The notes: generated by a model from the letters alone, not told the origin. A DNA stretch of 64,000 bases from Psychrobacillus sp032154225 (GCF_032154225.1 NZ_JALDYF010000008.1:1-64000), one strand, 5' to 3'; counted from the stretch's first letter, positions 51,997-61,052 are shown. A program made the numbers and translations.

Positions 51997-52845
51997 ATGG
52001 AAAATGCAATCGAAGTAAAAGGTTTAGCGAAATATTTTTCGAATTTTAAAGCTGTTGAAGGTGTCGACTTTCATGTGAAAAAAGGAGAGATTTTTGGTTT
52101 CCTTGGACCAAGTGGATCGGGTAAAACGACGACGATAAAAATTTTAACTGGTCAATTAGATCAAACAGCCGGATAAGCATTTATTTTTGGTGAAAAGGTT
52201 TCTACATTAAAAAAATCGAGTGCACGTAAACGTTTTGGTGTTTTAACAGATAATAGTAGCCTTTATGGAAGATTATCCATCCACGAAAACTTGAAGCTAT
52301 ATTGCCAGCTATACGATTTACCTGTTTCGAAAATAGAAGAAGCACTTGGATTTGTGAACTTAAAAGAAGCGAGTAAAAAGAAAGTATCCGAATTATCTAA
52401 AGGAATGACGCAACGTGTATTACTAGCGAGAGCTACTCTTCATGAACCGGAGCTGTTATTTTTAGATGAACCTACCTCAGCGTTAGATCCAGTTAATACG
52501 CTGCATATATATGAGGGATTACGTGCTTTAAACAAAAAAGGAACGACCATTTTTTTAACGACGCATGATATGCAAGAAGCCGATACATTATGTGACCGAG
52601 TTGCTTTTTTAAACAAAGGGAAAATCCAAATAATGGATGAACCAAGTGAGTTAAAAAAGAAGTTTTCTGATTTAACCCTTACAGTAGAACTAGAAAATAA
52701 AGAAAAAGTGGTACTGCAAAAAGATGCGACAGGAGCTGAAGAAATGTATCAATTAATGAAGGAAAATCGAGTAGTGACGGTACATTCAAATGAGCCAACT
52801 TTAGGGGATATTTTTGTCAAAGTGACAGGAGGAGAATTAGTATGA
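51997..52845 (+). pseudogene. ABC transporter ATPase, interrupted by one stop codon
   Basis: A single frame of 283 codons is interrupted only by TAA at 52174-52176. Before it: AVEGVDFHVKKGEIFGFLGP and Walker A GPSGSGKTTT. After it: AFIFGEKVSTL, signature LSKGMTQRV, Walker B LLFLDEPTSALDP and H-loop TTHD. The stop falls about 20 codons after Walker A, so neither part can form a working ATPase. AGGAGG precedes ATG 51997. The C-terminal part overlaps the permease gene by 4 bases. Probable recent nonsense mutation; a sequencing error cannot be excluded. Confidence 0.88.
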
Positions 52846-53549
52846 CTTTTTCATGGAAACGCGTAAACGCTATTTTTCAAAAGGATTACAAAGATTTTTC
52901 AAGGAATATGGCCGTATCAATCGTCATTTTCTTACCACTTATTATGGCAGCTCTATACAGTCGTATGGGAGTAGATTCGATTCAAGGACATTTTATGACG
53001 ATTAATATGACTTTTGCAATGGTTGGAACGTATGTGCAATGCTGTTTAATCGCGGAGGAAAAAGAAAAAAATACATTGCGTGGACTTATGTTATCGCCAG
53101 CGAGCACTTTGGAAATCCTAGGTGGAAAGAGTTTATTATCATTTGTCTTAACAATCGTCATTATATTTTTCAGTGCATTTTTATCCGAGTACAAACCTGC
53201 AAATATCGCAATCGTGGCAGTTGCTATTATTTTATCTAGTTTATTTTATATTGGAATTGGGACGTTATTAGGGCTAGTTGCAAGATCCGTGATGGAGTCC
53301 TCTGTCATCGTACTTCCTGTCATTGGTATTTTTTCGGTAGGTTCATTTGTAACTGTTTGGGCGGAGAAGTATCCAATACTTAAAGTGGTGGAATATATGC
53401 CGAACGTCCAACTGATTGATTTAGCTGAAAAAGTTGAAGCTGGTGCAGGCTTCGCAGACGTCTTGTCGAACTTTGGAATTATTAGTGTTTGGGTAGTTGT
53501 CGTTTGTCTGTTAACAGTATCTGTATTTAAAAAACGTATGATGGACTAA
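52842..53549 (+). CDS. ABC-2 type transporter permease
   Basis: 235 residues with six predicted helices, ABC-2 layout, and an intact frame. Visible: EKEKNTLRGLMLSPAS after the second helix (typical EEKE..TLE motif) and a long hydrophobic C-terminal half. It overlaps the ATPase gene (ATGA). With the ATPase broken and the LytTR regulator decayed, this gene is probably no longer functional unless another ATPase serves it. Confidence 0.82.
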   Translation: MTFSWKRVNAIFQKDYKDFSRNMAVSIVIFLPLIMAALYSRMGVDSIQGHFMTINMTFAMVGTYVQCCLIAEEKEKNTLRGLMLSPASTLEILGGKSLLSFVLTIVIIFFSAFLSEYKPANIAIVAVAIILSSLFYIGIGTLLGLVARSVMESSVIVLPVIGIFSVGSFVTVWAEKYPILKVVEYMPNVQLIDLAEKVEAGAGFADVLSNFGIISVWVVVVCLLTVSVFKKRMMD

Positions 53550-53577
53550 TATAGAACACTAAAAATATTAAACCTGC

Positions 53578-53628
53578 AGAAAAATGTCCTAAAAGTTGAT
53601 ATTCACTCGACTTTTAGGACATTTTTAT
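53578..53628. terminator. Terminator between the permease and dehydrogenase genes
   Basis: AAAAATGTCCTAAAAGT / ACTTTTAGGACATTTTT, a 17-bp perfect stem serving both convergent genes. Confidence 0.92.
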
Positions 53629-53631
53629 ACA

Positions 53632-54591
53632 TTACACGACTCGATTTTCTGGCTCTTTATTTTCAAAAACTGCTTCAATTGCTTCTACGTTCATTTGCAT
53701 CATTGCAAGTCTTGTACGCACGCTTGCGCTGCCGATATGAGGTAACACAGTGACGTTCGGTAAAGTTAATAACGGGTTGTCCATAGGAACTGGCTCCGTT
53801 TCAAAAACATCTAACCCAGCTGCCCAAATTTTGTTTGTTTTAAGGGCGTCATATAATGCTTTTTCATCAATGATTCCTCCGCGAGCAACGTTTATAATAG
53901 TTGCCGTTTCTTTCATCAAGTCTAGTTCACGTTCCCCGATTAATCCCTTCGTTTCAGGCGTTAGTGGTGTCAATAAAACGATAAAATCAGATTCCTGAAG
54001 CAGTGCATCTAGCTCAGCATAAGTGAATCCAAACTCTTTTTCAGCTTCTATTTTTCGTGTACGATTATGGTAAAGGACATTCATATCAAAGCCTTTTGCA
54101 CGTCTTGCTACCGCTTCTCCAATGCGCCCCATCCCAATGATACCTAGAGTTGCACCAAAAACATCCATTCCTGTATATTGCATAGGTGACCGTGATTTCC
54201 AAAAACCTGCACGAAGATCACGTTCTGCCTCCGTTATACGACGAGCACTAGCTAATAATAAGGAAAATGTTAAATCTGCAGTAGTTTCAGTTAACACTCC
54301 CGGAGTATTTGTCACGATAACTCCATGCTCTTTTGCTGCTTCAACATCGATATTATTGTATCCAACCCCTAAATTACTAATCACTTTTAAATTTGGCAAA
54401 CTCTCAATCAGCGCTCGGTCCACTTTATCTGAAAGCATCGTCCAAATTGCTTGAACATCTTTTGCTTCTGACTTTAGTTCTTCATAAGTCATTTGCACAT
54501 CATCACTATGCCACATCTTTATTTCAAATTTATCTTTTAAAGGTTTCACTACTTCATCCGGCAACTTGCGGGTAATTAATATTTTATTCAA
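53632..54591 (-). CDS. D-2-hydroxyacid dehydrogenase (glyoxylate/hydroxypyruvate reductase type)
   Basis: 319 residues. NAD(P)-binding GIIGMGRIGEAVARRA, substrate-side NLGVGYNNID, catalytic Arg in INVARGGIID, Glu in DVFETEP and His in LPHIGSAS. The GRIGEAVARRAKGF with HNRTRK suggests NADP preference. Likely glyoxylate/hydroxypyruvate reductase, exact substrate unproved. TTG at 54591 lies 8 bases after GGAGG; an ATG 12 codons earlier has no site. Confidence 0.92.
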   Translation of the reverse strand: MNKILITRKLPDEVVKPLKDKFEIKMWHSDDVQMTYEELKSEAKDVQAIWTMLSDKVDRALIESLPNLKVISNLGVGYNNIDVEAAKEHGVIVTNTPGVLTETTADLTFSLLLASARRITEAERDLRAGFWKSRSPMQYTGMDVFGATLGIIGMGRIGEAVARRAKGFDMNVLYHNRTRKIEAEKEFGFTYAELDALLQESDFIVLLTPLTPETKGLIGERELDLMKETATIINVARGGIIDEKALYDALKTNKIWAAGLDVFETEPVPMDNPLLTLPNVTVLPHIGSASVRTRLAMMQMNVEAIEAVFENKEPENRVV

Positions 54592-54702
54592 ATTTGTAAC
54601 CTCCAAATATTCTGATAGCTCAAGCATGGATTAAAACACAAAATATTGCAACTCCATTTACAATGATAATTTAGTAGGTTATACTGATGGCACATAAGAA
54701 AT

Positions 54703-54829
54703 CAGATTGTCTTGAAAACGCTTGCCAGTCGAGGCGCGCCAGTACGAGGCGGAAGCGAATTGAACTTAGGTTCATGAGCTTACAACGAAGTACAAGCAAC
54801 GAAGAATGAAAGCGTTTGTCAACAATCTG
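54703..54829. repeat. Structured 127-bp hairpin element
   Basis: Terminal arms CAGATTGT...AAACGCTT and AAGCGTTT...ACAATCTG pair as an imperfect stem of about 20 bp. The interior has an inner hairpin TGAAC-TTAG-GTTCA and is much more GC-rich than its flanks. No coding frame is convincing. It resembles a MITE-like or structured intergenic repeat and lies 23 bases before the TPP riboswitch. Confidence 0.6.
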
Positions 54830-54851
54830 CAAAACTACATACCGTTTTTTT

Positions 54852-54941
54852 GCACTAGGGGTGCCCACTTTGGCTGAGATGCGAGCTTTTTGCTCCGATC
54901 CCTTATAACTCGATCAGGATAATACCTGCGTGAGGAAGTGC
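54852..54941 (+). promoter_or_regulatory. TPP riboswitch (THI element)
   Basis: GCACT / AGTGC closes P1. Conserved blocks are GGGGTGCCC, GGCTGAGATG, ATCCCTTATAACTCGATCAG (diverged ACC-CTT-GAACCTGATC region), GGATAATACCTGCG and GAGGAAG. It binds thiamine pyrophosphate and here precedes ykoFEDC, as in Bacillus subtilis. Confidence 0.95.
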
Positions 54942-54975
54942 GGTGACTTTCCGAATTTTTTCATATTGGATAAGT

Positions 54976-55007
54976 GACTGCGTCTTCACGGATGTGGTCT
55001 TTTTTTT
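54976..55007 (+). terminator. Attenuator terminator of the TPP riboswitch
   Basis: GACTGCGTC / GGATGTGGTC, a 9-bp stem with G-U pairs, is followed by eight T. It lies between the riboswitch and ykoF, so TPP probably ends transcription here. This rules out the long upstream extension of the ykoF frame. Confidence 0.75.
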
Positions 55008-55036
55008 ATGAAAATTTTTCGGGAGGTTTTTTTATT

Positions 55037-55618
55037 ATGCAATGCGGTTTAAGCCCTATCGTCGGATTTCGATTTTCTCTTCATCCGATGACCAATGATT
55101 TTATTTCGGTAATTAAAGGAGCACTACAAGAAACAGATACTTCAAATGTATGGATGCATACGGATGACGTGTCTACTGTTATTCGTGGTAAACAAGTACA
55201 TGTGTTTAATGTCGCAAAAGCACTTGCTTTACACGCTGCTAAAACTGGAGAGCATATTGCGTTATCTGGTACTTTTTCTGCTGGTTGTCCTGGAGATACC
55301 GCTGGAGATGTGTTTTTAGATAAAGGGGATGAAGTTGCGAATACCGATACAACAAAGCAGTATGTTTCTTCCCAATTCGCTCTTTATCCAATGAATAATC
55401 CTGATTATATGAATGTTATTTATGCTGAAGTAGATCGAGCTAAAGCTCATGGTGTTTATAATGAGTCCATGCATTATGCAAGTGGAATTCATGGAGATAT
55501 TCATGATGTGTTTGCGTTTTATGAAGAGTCGTTTACACATGCGCGCTCGGAGGAACATAAGCATCTTACAATGACTGTTTCGATGAGTATTAATAGCCCT
55601 TCCCATGGAGGTCGTTAA
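55037..55618 (+). CDS. ykoF: Thiamine/HMP-binding protein YkoF
   Basis: 193 residues with the two-fold repeated ACT-like YkoF domain: GFRFSLHPMTNDFISVIKGAL in the first half and SQFALYPMNNPDYMNVIYAEV in the second. Cytoplasmic, binds thiamine-related pyrimidine ligands. GGGAGG lies 10 bases before ATG 55037. First gene of the TPP-controlled ykoFEDC operon; ykoE starts 1 base after its stop. Confidence 0.93.
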   Translation: MQCGLSPIVGFRFSLHPMTNDFISVIKGALQETDTSNVWMHTDDVSTVIRGKQVHVFNVAKALALHAAKTGEHIALSGTFSAGCPGDTAGDVFLDKGDEVANTDTTKQYVSSQFALYPMNNPDYMNVIYAEVDRAKAHGVYNESMHYASGIHGDIHDVFAFYEESFTHARSEEHKHLTMTVSMSINSPSHGGR

Positions 55619-55619
55619 A

Positions 55620-56201
55620 ATGCTGAAGTCTTGGAAGCTAAAAGAGATTGTACTAATGTCTTTATTTGCAGTTGTGTTTGGTATTGTTTATTTACTTTTC
55701 CTCCATGCCGGAAACATTTGGGCAGGATTTATCGGTCCAATTGCGTATGAATGGATTTTTGGCATTTGGTTTATCGTGTCTATTATTTGCATGTACATTA
55801 TTCGTAAACCTGGTGCTGCAGTCGTTTCAGAAACAATTGCCTCTGCTATTGAGGTTTTATTGGGGAATGCAGTTGGTCCTCGTTTAATACTTGCAGGCCT
55901 GATTCAAGGTTTGGGTGCAGAAGCAGTTTTTGCGGCAACACGATACAAACGTTTTGATCTATGGGTATTAATGTTAGCAGGTGTCGGCTCATCCGTTTTT
56001 AGCTTTGTATATGGCTACTTTTTAGGAGGATTTGCAGTGTACAGCACTGGCTATGTCATGCTAATGCTCGGAATTCGTATATTAAGTGGTGCTATGATTG
56101 CCGGTGTCGGTGGAAAAGTTTTAACAGATGGATTGCTCGCTACTGGCTCTCTACGCGGATACGCCATTTCACGCACGAAAAAAGGTGAAGTACGTGCATG
56201 A
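55620..56201 (+). CDS. ykoE: ECF transporter substrate-binding membrane protein YkoE
   Basis: 193 residues with five to six membrane helices. It begins KLKEIVLMSLFAVVFGIVYLLF, then GPIAYEWIFGIWFIV, and GPRLILAGLIQGLGAEAVFA, typical of YkoE. S component for hydroxymethylpyrimidine/thiamine uptake. GGAGG inside the end of ykoF fixes ATG 55620. It overlaps the ATPase gene by 8 bases. Confidence 0.92.
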   Translation: MLKSWKLKEIVLMSLFAVVFGIVYLLFLHAGNIWAGFIGPIAYEWIFGIWFIVSIICMYIIRKPGAAVVSETIASAIEVLLGNAVGPRLILAGLIQGLGAEAVFAATRYKRFDLWVLMLAGVGSSVFSFVYGYFLGGFAVYSTGYVMLMLGIRILSGAMIAGVGGKVLTDGLLATGSLRGYAISRTKKGEVRA

Positions 56202-57564
56202 TGTCATCCGTTTCGAAAATGTCTCTTTTTCTTATCCAGACGAAGAACAGCTTGTTTTAGAGAATGTTTCATTATCTATTCGTCGCGGGGAACGTGTTGT
56301 AATCACGGGTCCTAGCGGGTGTGGGAAAACAACATTACTGTACTTATGTAATCGGTTGTATCCAGATAATTGTGACGGTGTATTAACTGGCTCATTAGAA
56401 CTTTTCGGGAAAGACAGTCTTTCTTTTATTCCTGGGGAAATAAATCACCGGGTAGCGACTGTTTTTCAAGATCCCGATGCACAATTTTGTATGCAAACCG
56501 TAGAGGAAGAACTTGCATTTACACTGGAAAATTTGCATATACGACGAGAAGAAATGGAGAACCGAATTGGTGAAGTGTTGGAGTTGACGGACTTAAGTGA
56601 ATATCGTCATTCCGTTATTCAAAAGCTTTCTGGCGGACAAAAACAGCGTATCGCTACTGCTTGTGCACTTATTATGGAACCTGAAGTTTTATTATTAGAT
56701 GAACCGATTGCCCACTTAGACCCTTATACTGCACAAAAATATGTGCAGTGGCTGGATCAACTTCAACGAAAACGGAAAATGACTATTGTTGCTATTGAGC
56801 ATCGATTAGAGCTTTGGGGGAACTTTTTTGATCGAAGCATTCCATTGAATAAAACCGAAGAAATTGCACCTTTACAAAAGCGGAAGAGTTCACTGCAAAA
56901 AGATGCCTCTTTTATGGCGAATAACGTAAGTGCGAATCCATTTCTTCAAGAGCTCTCCTTTTCTTTAAATCACGGAGAAGTCGTGGTTCTTGCTGGTCCA
57001 AACGGCAGTGGAAAGTCAACATTATTGAAGGCATTATGTCGGCTGATCCCTTCTAGTGGAACCGTTCAACCAGAGCGTTTAGGATATGTGCCACAATCAC
57101 CAGAGTTTTTATTTCTGACGAAAAGTGTACGGGAGGAAGTAGCATTTGGTGGAGGAAATGATGTCGATGAAATGATAACTCGGCTAAAATTACTGCCAAT
57201 TTCCGATGCCCATCCGTTTGCAGTCAGTCATGGGCAGAAACGTCGAGTTGCCATTGCAGCAATGCTTTCCGACGGCAGGGATATTATTTTGATGGATGAG
57301 CCGACTTCAGGTCAAGATGCCGCTGCTTTGTCTGAGTTATTTCAATTAATAGATGAACGCTCAAAAGAAGGAACCACTTTCCTCATCGTCACACATGATA
57401 TGGAGTTTGCTTATTGCATAGCGGATTCGATTTTATTAATGAATAATGGGCGACTTACTGGGAAGTTTCCAGCCACTGAAGTTTGGCAAAATGAAGATTT
57501 GTTAGTAGAACATCATTTAGTACCGCCGAAAGGATGGATGACTCGTGAAGCATGCTTTGCATAA
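56194..57564 (+). CDS. ykoD: ECF transporter double ATPase YkoD
   Basis: About 456 residues with two fused ABC cassettes. First: Walker A GPSGCGKTT, Q-loop VFQDPDAQFCMQ, signature LSGGQKQR, Walker B LLLDEP. Second: GPNGSGKST, signature VSHGQKRR (SHGQ rather than SGGQ), Walker B ILMDEP, TTFLIVTHD. The diverged second signature suggests asymmetric ATP sites. GTG at 56194 with AAGGTGA is the likely start, inside the end of ykoE. It drives thiamine-precursor uptake. Confidence 0.92.
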   Translation: MHDVIRFENVSFSYPDEEQLVLENVSLSIRRGERVVITGPSGCGKTTLLYLCNRLYPDNCDGVLTGSLELFGKDSLSFIPGEINHRVATVFQDPDAQFCMQTVEEELAFTLENLHIRREEMENRIGEVLELTDLSEYRHSVIQKLSGGQKQRIATACALIMEPEVLLLDEPIAHLDPYTAQKYVQWLDQLQRKRKMTIVAIEHRLELWGNFFDRSIPLNKTEEIAPLQKRKSSLQKDASFMANNVSANPFLQELSFSLNHGEVVVLAGPNGSGKSTLLKALCRLIPSSGTVQPERLGYVPQSPEFLFLTKSVREEVAFGGGNDVDEMITRLKLLPISDAHPFAVSHGQKRRVAIAAMLSDGRDIILMDEPTSGQDAAALSELFQLIDERSKEGTTFLIVTHDMEFAYCIADSILLMNNGRLTGKFPATEVWQNEDLLVEHHLVPPKGWMTREACFA

Positions 57565-58300
57565 GATGAATCCCTCGGTGAAGTTTTTATCTATTACTAT
57601 TTGCATGTTTACGATGGCTTTCTTTTTTGATCCGTGGACACCTTTTGTGTTTTGGATAGGTGTACTCCTTTTACAAATTGGATTTAGCCGAGTTGATTGG
57701 AAGAAGTGGCTGTTGTTTATGATTCCATTTTTTGTGACGGCTTTCGGTTATTTCTGGACGACAATTGTATTTGCGGAAGATCAGACAGGACCAATCATTT
57801 GGTCTATGGGAACAATAGATATTACAGAAACACAGTTGTATCATGCTTTATCATTAAGCTTTCGTGTTTTGGCATTTTCAAGCCTTTCTCTCTTATTCGC
57901 TTTTACGACTAATCCAACTGCCTTTATTATGAGCTTAATGCAACAATTAAAGCTATCACCTAAAATTGCTTATGGTGTAATGGTTGGATATCAATTTTTG
58001 CCTGTTTTGAAGGATGAATTTATTCATATTCAGCAAGCTCACAGGTTAAGAGGGGCTACTCAAGAGAAAAATGTTATGCAAAGATTGCTTGGCGTTCGAA
58101 GAGTTTTGATCCCGATGCTAGCAGGGGCTGTTCGAAAAGCCGAACGAGCTGCCTTTGCGATGGAGGCTAGAGGATTTACAGGAGAACGAAGAAGCAGTTA
58201 TTTCAAAGTTATTTCCATTGGTAAAGTAGATGGTGCATTAGCTGCTTTGTTTCTAGCAGTTCTTGTTGTTAGCTGTACGAGTAAACATTGGCTTAGTTGA
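57545..58300 (+). CDS. ykoC: ECF transporter transmembrane protein YkoC
   Basis: 251 residues, T component (EcfT family). Five to six helices, then the coupling motifs AHRLRGA and AFAMEARGFTG (Ala-Arg-Gly type), which contact the ATPase. It begins within the end of ykoD (20-base overlap) with GTG; ATG at 57566 is an alternative. Last gene of the thiamine-precursor operon. Confidence 0.92.
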   Translation: MKHALHKMNPSVKFLSITICMFTMAFFFDPWTPFVFWIGVLLLQIGFSRVDWKKWLLFMIPFFVTAFGYFWTTIVFAEDQTGPIIWSMGTIDITETQLYHALSLSFRVLAFSSLSLLFAFTTNPTAFIMSLMQQLKLSPKIAYGVMVGYQFLPVLKDEFIHIQQAHRLRGATQEKNVMQRLLGVRRVLIPMLAGAVRKAERAAFAMEARGFTGERRSSYFKVISIGKVDGALAALFLAVLVVSCTSKHWLS

Positions 58301-58301
58301 T

Positions 58302-58337
58302 AAGGTGCTCCTCGTTTTGCAGGAGCATCTTATTTTT
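58302..58337. terminator. Terminator after ykoC
   Basis: AAGGTGCTCCT / AGGAGCATCTT stem followed by a T run; convergent with the serine hydrolase gene. Confidence 0.88.
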
Positions 58338-58341
58338 TCAT

Positions 58342-59460
58342 TTAAGATTCGTAAAGATCTTTTGAAACTTTTTCACGGTATTCCTCATTCGTGAGCATAC
58401 TAAAAATGAATGAGTCAAAGTTTTCATATACTAACGTTCCATCCTCCATGGATAGATCATCTATCATTATTACTAACTCTACTTTTTGTCCATCTTTGTT
58501 TTCTACATACATAGCCTGATTAAGAACAAATGCAGTAGAACCACCTTTTGCACCAAAATGAGCAAATAATTCACGGTTACTTTCATGTAATTCCATCGGC
58601 CATTCCAATAAATCTCTTAAAACTTCCGTGACAACAGGTGAAAATTCATCTCTTGAAATAGTCGAAAGTAGTTTGCCATACTCCGAAGCAGATGATCCAG
58701 TTAAGCGATCTGACCATACACGTTGTACATCTAAGGATATATCTCCAATATCATTCGATTGAATTGTTCCATCTTTTAATTTCCCGCTCAATTCCATCGC
58801 TAATGCACGATATGAATCTATCGGCATATTCGTCAGTTCTTCAATCAATTGCTCTTCTGTATGTTCCTTTTTAATATAATTTGAAATAAATAAAGCCCCT
58901 ACAATCGGATAAATTTCCTCATGCTGTATTATTCCTATATTCTTTAATCGATTATTTATCGCATTTGCTCCTAGCAGATCAATTAAAAAATCAGTGTTTG
59001 CATTGGAGCTATATAAAATCATCCCTTTAGCTGCTTCATGCAACGTGACTTCTTTATTTGGCTCTAAATTGCTCACCCATGCTTCATGAGCGCCTCCATC
59101 AGTTCCTTCAACATAGTAACGACTTAGTTCATCTAGCTGCACGACCATGTTTTGGTCTATTTTTCCTTCTTCAATTTGCATTGCATACTCTAAAGCAACA
59201 ACAATTTTCACAACACTTGCAAGCGGTCTAACTACATCCGATTGATATGTAATTAGTTCTTCTCCATCTTGGGCTACATATAAAGACGTCGTTTCCGGAT
59301 TATCCTTCAAATATTTCCAAATAACATCTGAGCTTTCTATCATATCAGGCTCATCTCTCATCATTTTATATATCGCTCCTCCGAGTAGTAATAAGATAAA
59401 CAAATACATAACTATTCGTTTTTTCGTAAATGCTTTCTTGTTTACCATACGATTAGCCAT
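58342..59460 (-). CDS. Beta-lactamase-fold serine hydrolase, membrane-anchored
   Basis: 372 residues. One N-terminal helix (about 15-33), then a class-A-like fold: PLASVVKIVVAL gives the S-x-x-K, MILYSSNANTDFLIDLLG gives the SxN, and HFGAKGGSTAFVL gives the K-G-G. The Glu166-type omega loop is not evident, so penicillin hydrolysis is unlikely; a D,D-peptidase-like or lipoprotein hydrolase role on the cell surface is more probable. Single gene, 20 bases downstream of the small membrane gene. Confidence 0.8.
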   Translation of the reverse strand: MANRMVNKKAFTKKRIVMYLFILLLLGGAIYKMMRDEPDMIESSDVIWKYLKDNPETTSLYVAQDGEELITYQSDVVRPLASVVKIVVALEYAMQIEEGKIDQNMVVQLDELSRYYVEGTDGGAHEAWVSNLEPNKEVTLHEAAKGMILYSSNANTDFLIDLLGANAINNRLKNIGIIQHEEIYPIVGALFISNYIKKEHTEEQLIEELTNMPIDSYRALAMELSGKLKDGTIQSNDIGDISLDVQRVWSDRLTGSSASEYGKLLSTISRDEFSPVVTEVLRDLLEWPMELHESNRELFAHFGAKGGSTAFVLNQAMYVENKDGQKVELVIMIDDLSMEDGTLVYENFDSFIFSMLTNEEYREKVSKDLYES

Positions 59461-59479
59461 TTATAAAGTTCCCTCCATA

Positions 59480-59785
59480 CTAATATTTTCTTTTCAAAAT
59501 AGTTATATTAATAGCATGTAAAATATATAAACCTGTTAGTAAAAACCAGATGGCTGATTTATATGCGGAATAATCTAGGGCACTGATATAATCATTGTAT
59601 AGCTCGATTAACAACCATCCTAAAGGGATTAGCGGAAACACTATACTATATGACTGTTGGGAGATGCTACGACCTCTTTCGTCCTTTCCTTCACTTCCCC
59701 ATTCAAACTTAAACGTCCAATACATTGCAAGGAAAAAGATCAACACATATGCAAGCCTCAAAACAACAAATAAATTTTCTAACAT
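59480..59785 (-). CDS. Small membrane protein paired with an XRE regulator
   Basis: 101 residues with three predicted helices. AGGAGG lies 8 bases before ATG 59785, inside the regulator stop region; the open frame extends 13 codons more but that part overlaps the regulator. Such XRE-membrane pairs are common in bacilli; the role is unknown. The protein family is not recognised. Confidence 0.65.
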   Translation of the reverse strand: MLENLFVVLRLAYVLIFFLAMYWTFKFEWGSEGKDERGRSISQQSYSIVFPLIPLGWLLIELYNDYISALDYSAYKSAIWFLLTGLYILHAINITILKRKY

Positions 59786-59789
59786 TTCA

Positions 59790-60017
59790 TTATTCCTCCT
59801 CTGATCCATATTGAAAAACTTCATGTAAATCTACTTTGAACAACAAAGCAAGTTCAAAAGCCAACTTTAATGAGGGGTTATATTTGTTTTTTTCCAATGA
59901 AATAATTGTCTGTCTGCTTACTCCTAGTCGATCAGCTACTTCTTTTTGCGACATTCCTCGTTCTGCTCTTAATACAACAATTCGGTTGGTTATTTGTTTT
60001 TCATTTAAAAATGCCAA
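59790..60017 (-). CDS. XRE-family small HTH regulator (YgzD-like)
   Basis: 75 residues: RIVVLRAERGMSQKEVADRL, then GVSRQTIISLEKNKYNPSLKLAFELA, a single classical HTH of the YgzD/YozG group. TTG start after GAGGTGAT. Cotranscribed with the small membrane protein. A 15-bp palindrome 34 bases upstream is a likely operator. Confidence 0.9.
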   Translation of the reverse strand: MAFLNEKQITNRIVVLRAERGMSQKEVADRLGVSRQTIISLEKNKYNPSLKLAFELALLFKVDLHEVFQYGSEEE

Positions 60018-60050
60018 ATTTTATCACCTCTATTCGAGAGTAATATATTT

Positions 60051-60086
60051 TTTACATAATGTAAAGTATTTATTACTTTATGTAAA
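60051..60086. promoter_or_regulatory. Operator-like palindromes before the XRE gene
   Basis: TTTACAT-A-ATGTAAA (60051-60065) is a perfect palindrome; TTACTTTATGTAAA (60073-60086) is an imperfect second copy, centres about 21-22 bp apart. They lie between the divergent XRE and EamA genes and may control both. Confidence 0.65.
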
Positions 60087-60149
60087 AAAACTTTTACCTA
60101 TTTCACAATTTTAAGTTATTCGTTATGATAGTAACAGGAGTTGATTTTT

Positions 60150-61052
60150 GTGGATTTATCAAAAAAATGGGTAATGGTTGTCATTGCTATTTTTTGTTCT
60201 GTACTATGGGGAAGCGCCTTCCCTGCATTAAAACTTACATATGCTGAGCTTCAAGTAGAAAGCAGTGACGTAACAGCGCAAATGGTATTGGCGGGTATCC
60301 GTTTTTTGATCGCAGGACTAATCGTTATCATTGGATTACTTATATTTAATCGTTCTGCTTTAATCGTTACACGTTCTCAATGGGGAGTATTATTGTTATT
60401 CGGAGTTATTCAAACTTCTTTGCAATATCTTTTCTTTTATATTGGTGTTTCTAATACGACTGGTATTCAGTCCGCAATCATTACATCAAGCAATACTTTT
60501 TTCACGATTTTAATCGCTCATTTTATTTATTCAAATGACCGCCTTAATTGGCAAAAATGTATTGGGTTATTCGCTGGATTTATAGGGATTATTGTAGCAA
60601 ACTGGGGACAATCATTTGATGCTAATTTCACATTAACTGGCGAAGGATTTATGTTCTTGTCCGCGTTTACTAGTGCAGTAGGAACAATTATGGCGAAACA
60701 AATGGGGAAAGGAATTCATCCATTTGCTCTTTCTGGATGGCAGCTTACGATCGGTGCACTTATTTTACTAGTCATTGCTGTTCCATTTTTACCAGCAGGC
60801 TCGTTTCATTTTACTCCTTTGGCAATTGGGCTTTTAATCTATATGGCGCTATTATCCGCCGTTGCATTTGCTTTGTGGTATTCCATTTTGATGTATCATA
60901 AAGCGAGTCACGTAGGGATTTACAAGTTTTTCGTGCCCGTTTCAGGTGTCGGACTTTCTATTATGCTTTTGCCAGGTGAAAGCTTTAGCATCCAAATTGC
61001 TTTTGCATTAATATTTGTTGCACTTGGTATTTATCTAGTGAATAGAAAATAA
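60150..61052 (+). CDS. EamA-family (DMT) transporter 2
   Basis: 300 residues, about ten helices in two EamA repeats (IAIFCSVLWGSAFPALKLTY first; GEGFMFLSAFTSAVGTIMAKQMGK second). GTG at 60150 lies 9 bases after AGGAG; TTG at 60141 is too close to it. Substrate unknown. Divergent from the XRE gene and sharing its operator region. Confidence 0.87.
   Translation: MDLSKKWVMVVIAIFCSVLWGSAFPALKLTYAELQVESSDVTAQMVLAGIRFLIAGLIVIIGLLIFNRSALIVTRSQWGVLLLFGVIQTSLQYLFFYIGVSNTTGIQSAIITSSNTFFTILIAHFIYSNDRLNWQKCIGLFAGFIGIIVANWGQSFDANFTLTGEGFMFLSAFTSAVGTIMAKQMGKGIHPFALSGWQLTIGALILLVIAVPFLPAGSFHFTPLAIGLLIYMALLSAVAFALWYSILMYHKASHVGIYKFFVPVSGVGLSIMLLPGESFSIQIAFALIFVALGIYLVNRK

Noticed and set aside
54671..54868. 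65-codon minus-strand frame in the gap before the TPP riboswitch
   Set aside because: It overlaps the structured repeat and the riboswitch and has no coding features.
54974..55036. N-terminal extension of ykoF
   Set aside because: It overlaps the attenuator terminator; the GGGAGG site points to 55037.
58342..59460. Beta-lactamase conferring resistance
   Set aside because: Only the general serine-hydrolase motifs are seen; the omega-loop Glu of true class A enzymes is not evident, so resistance should not be inferred.
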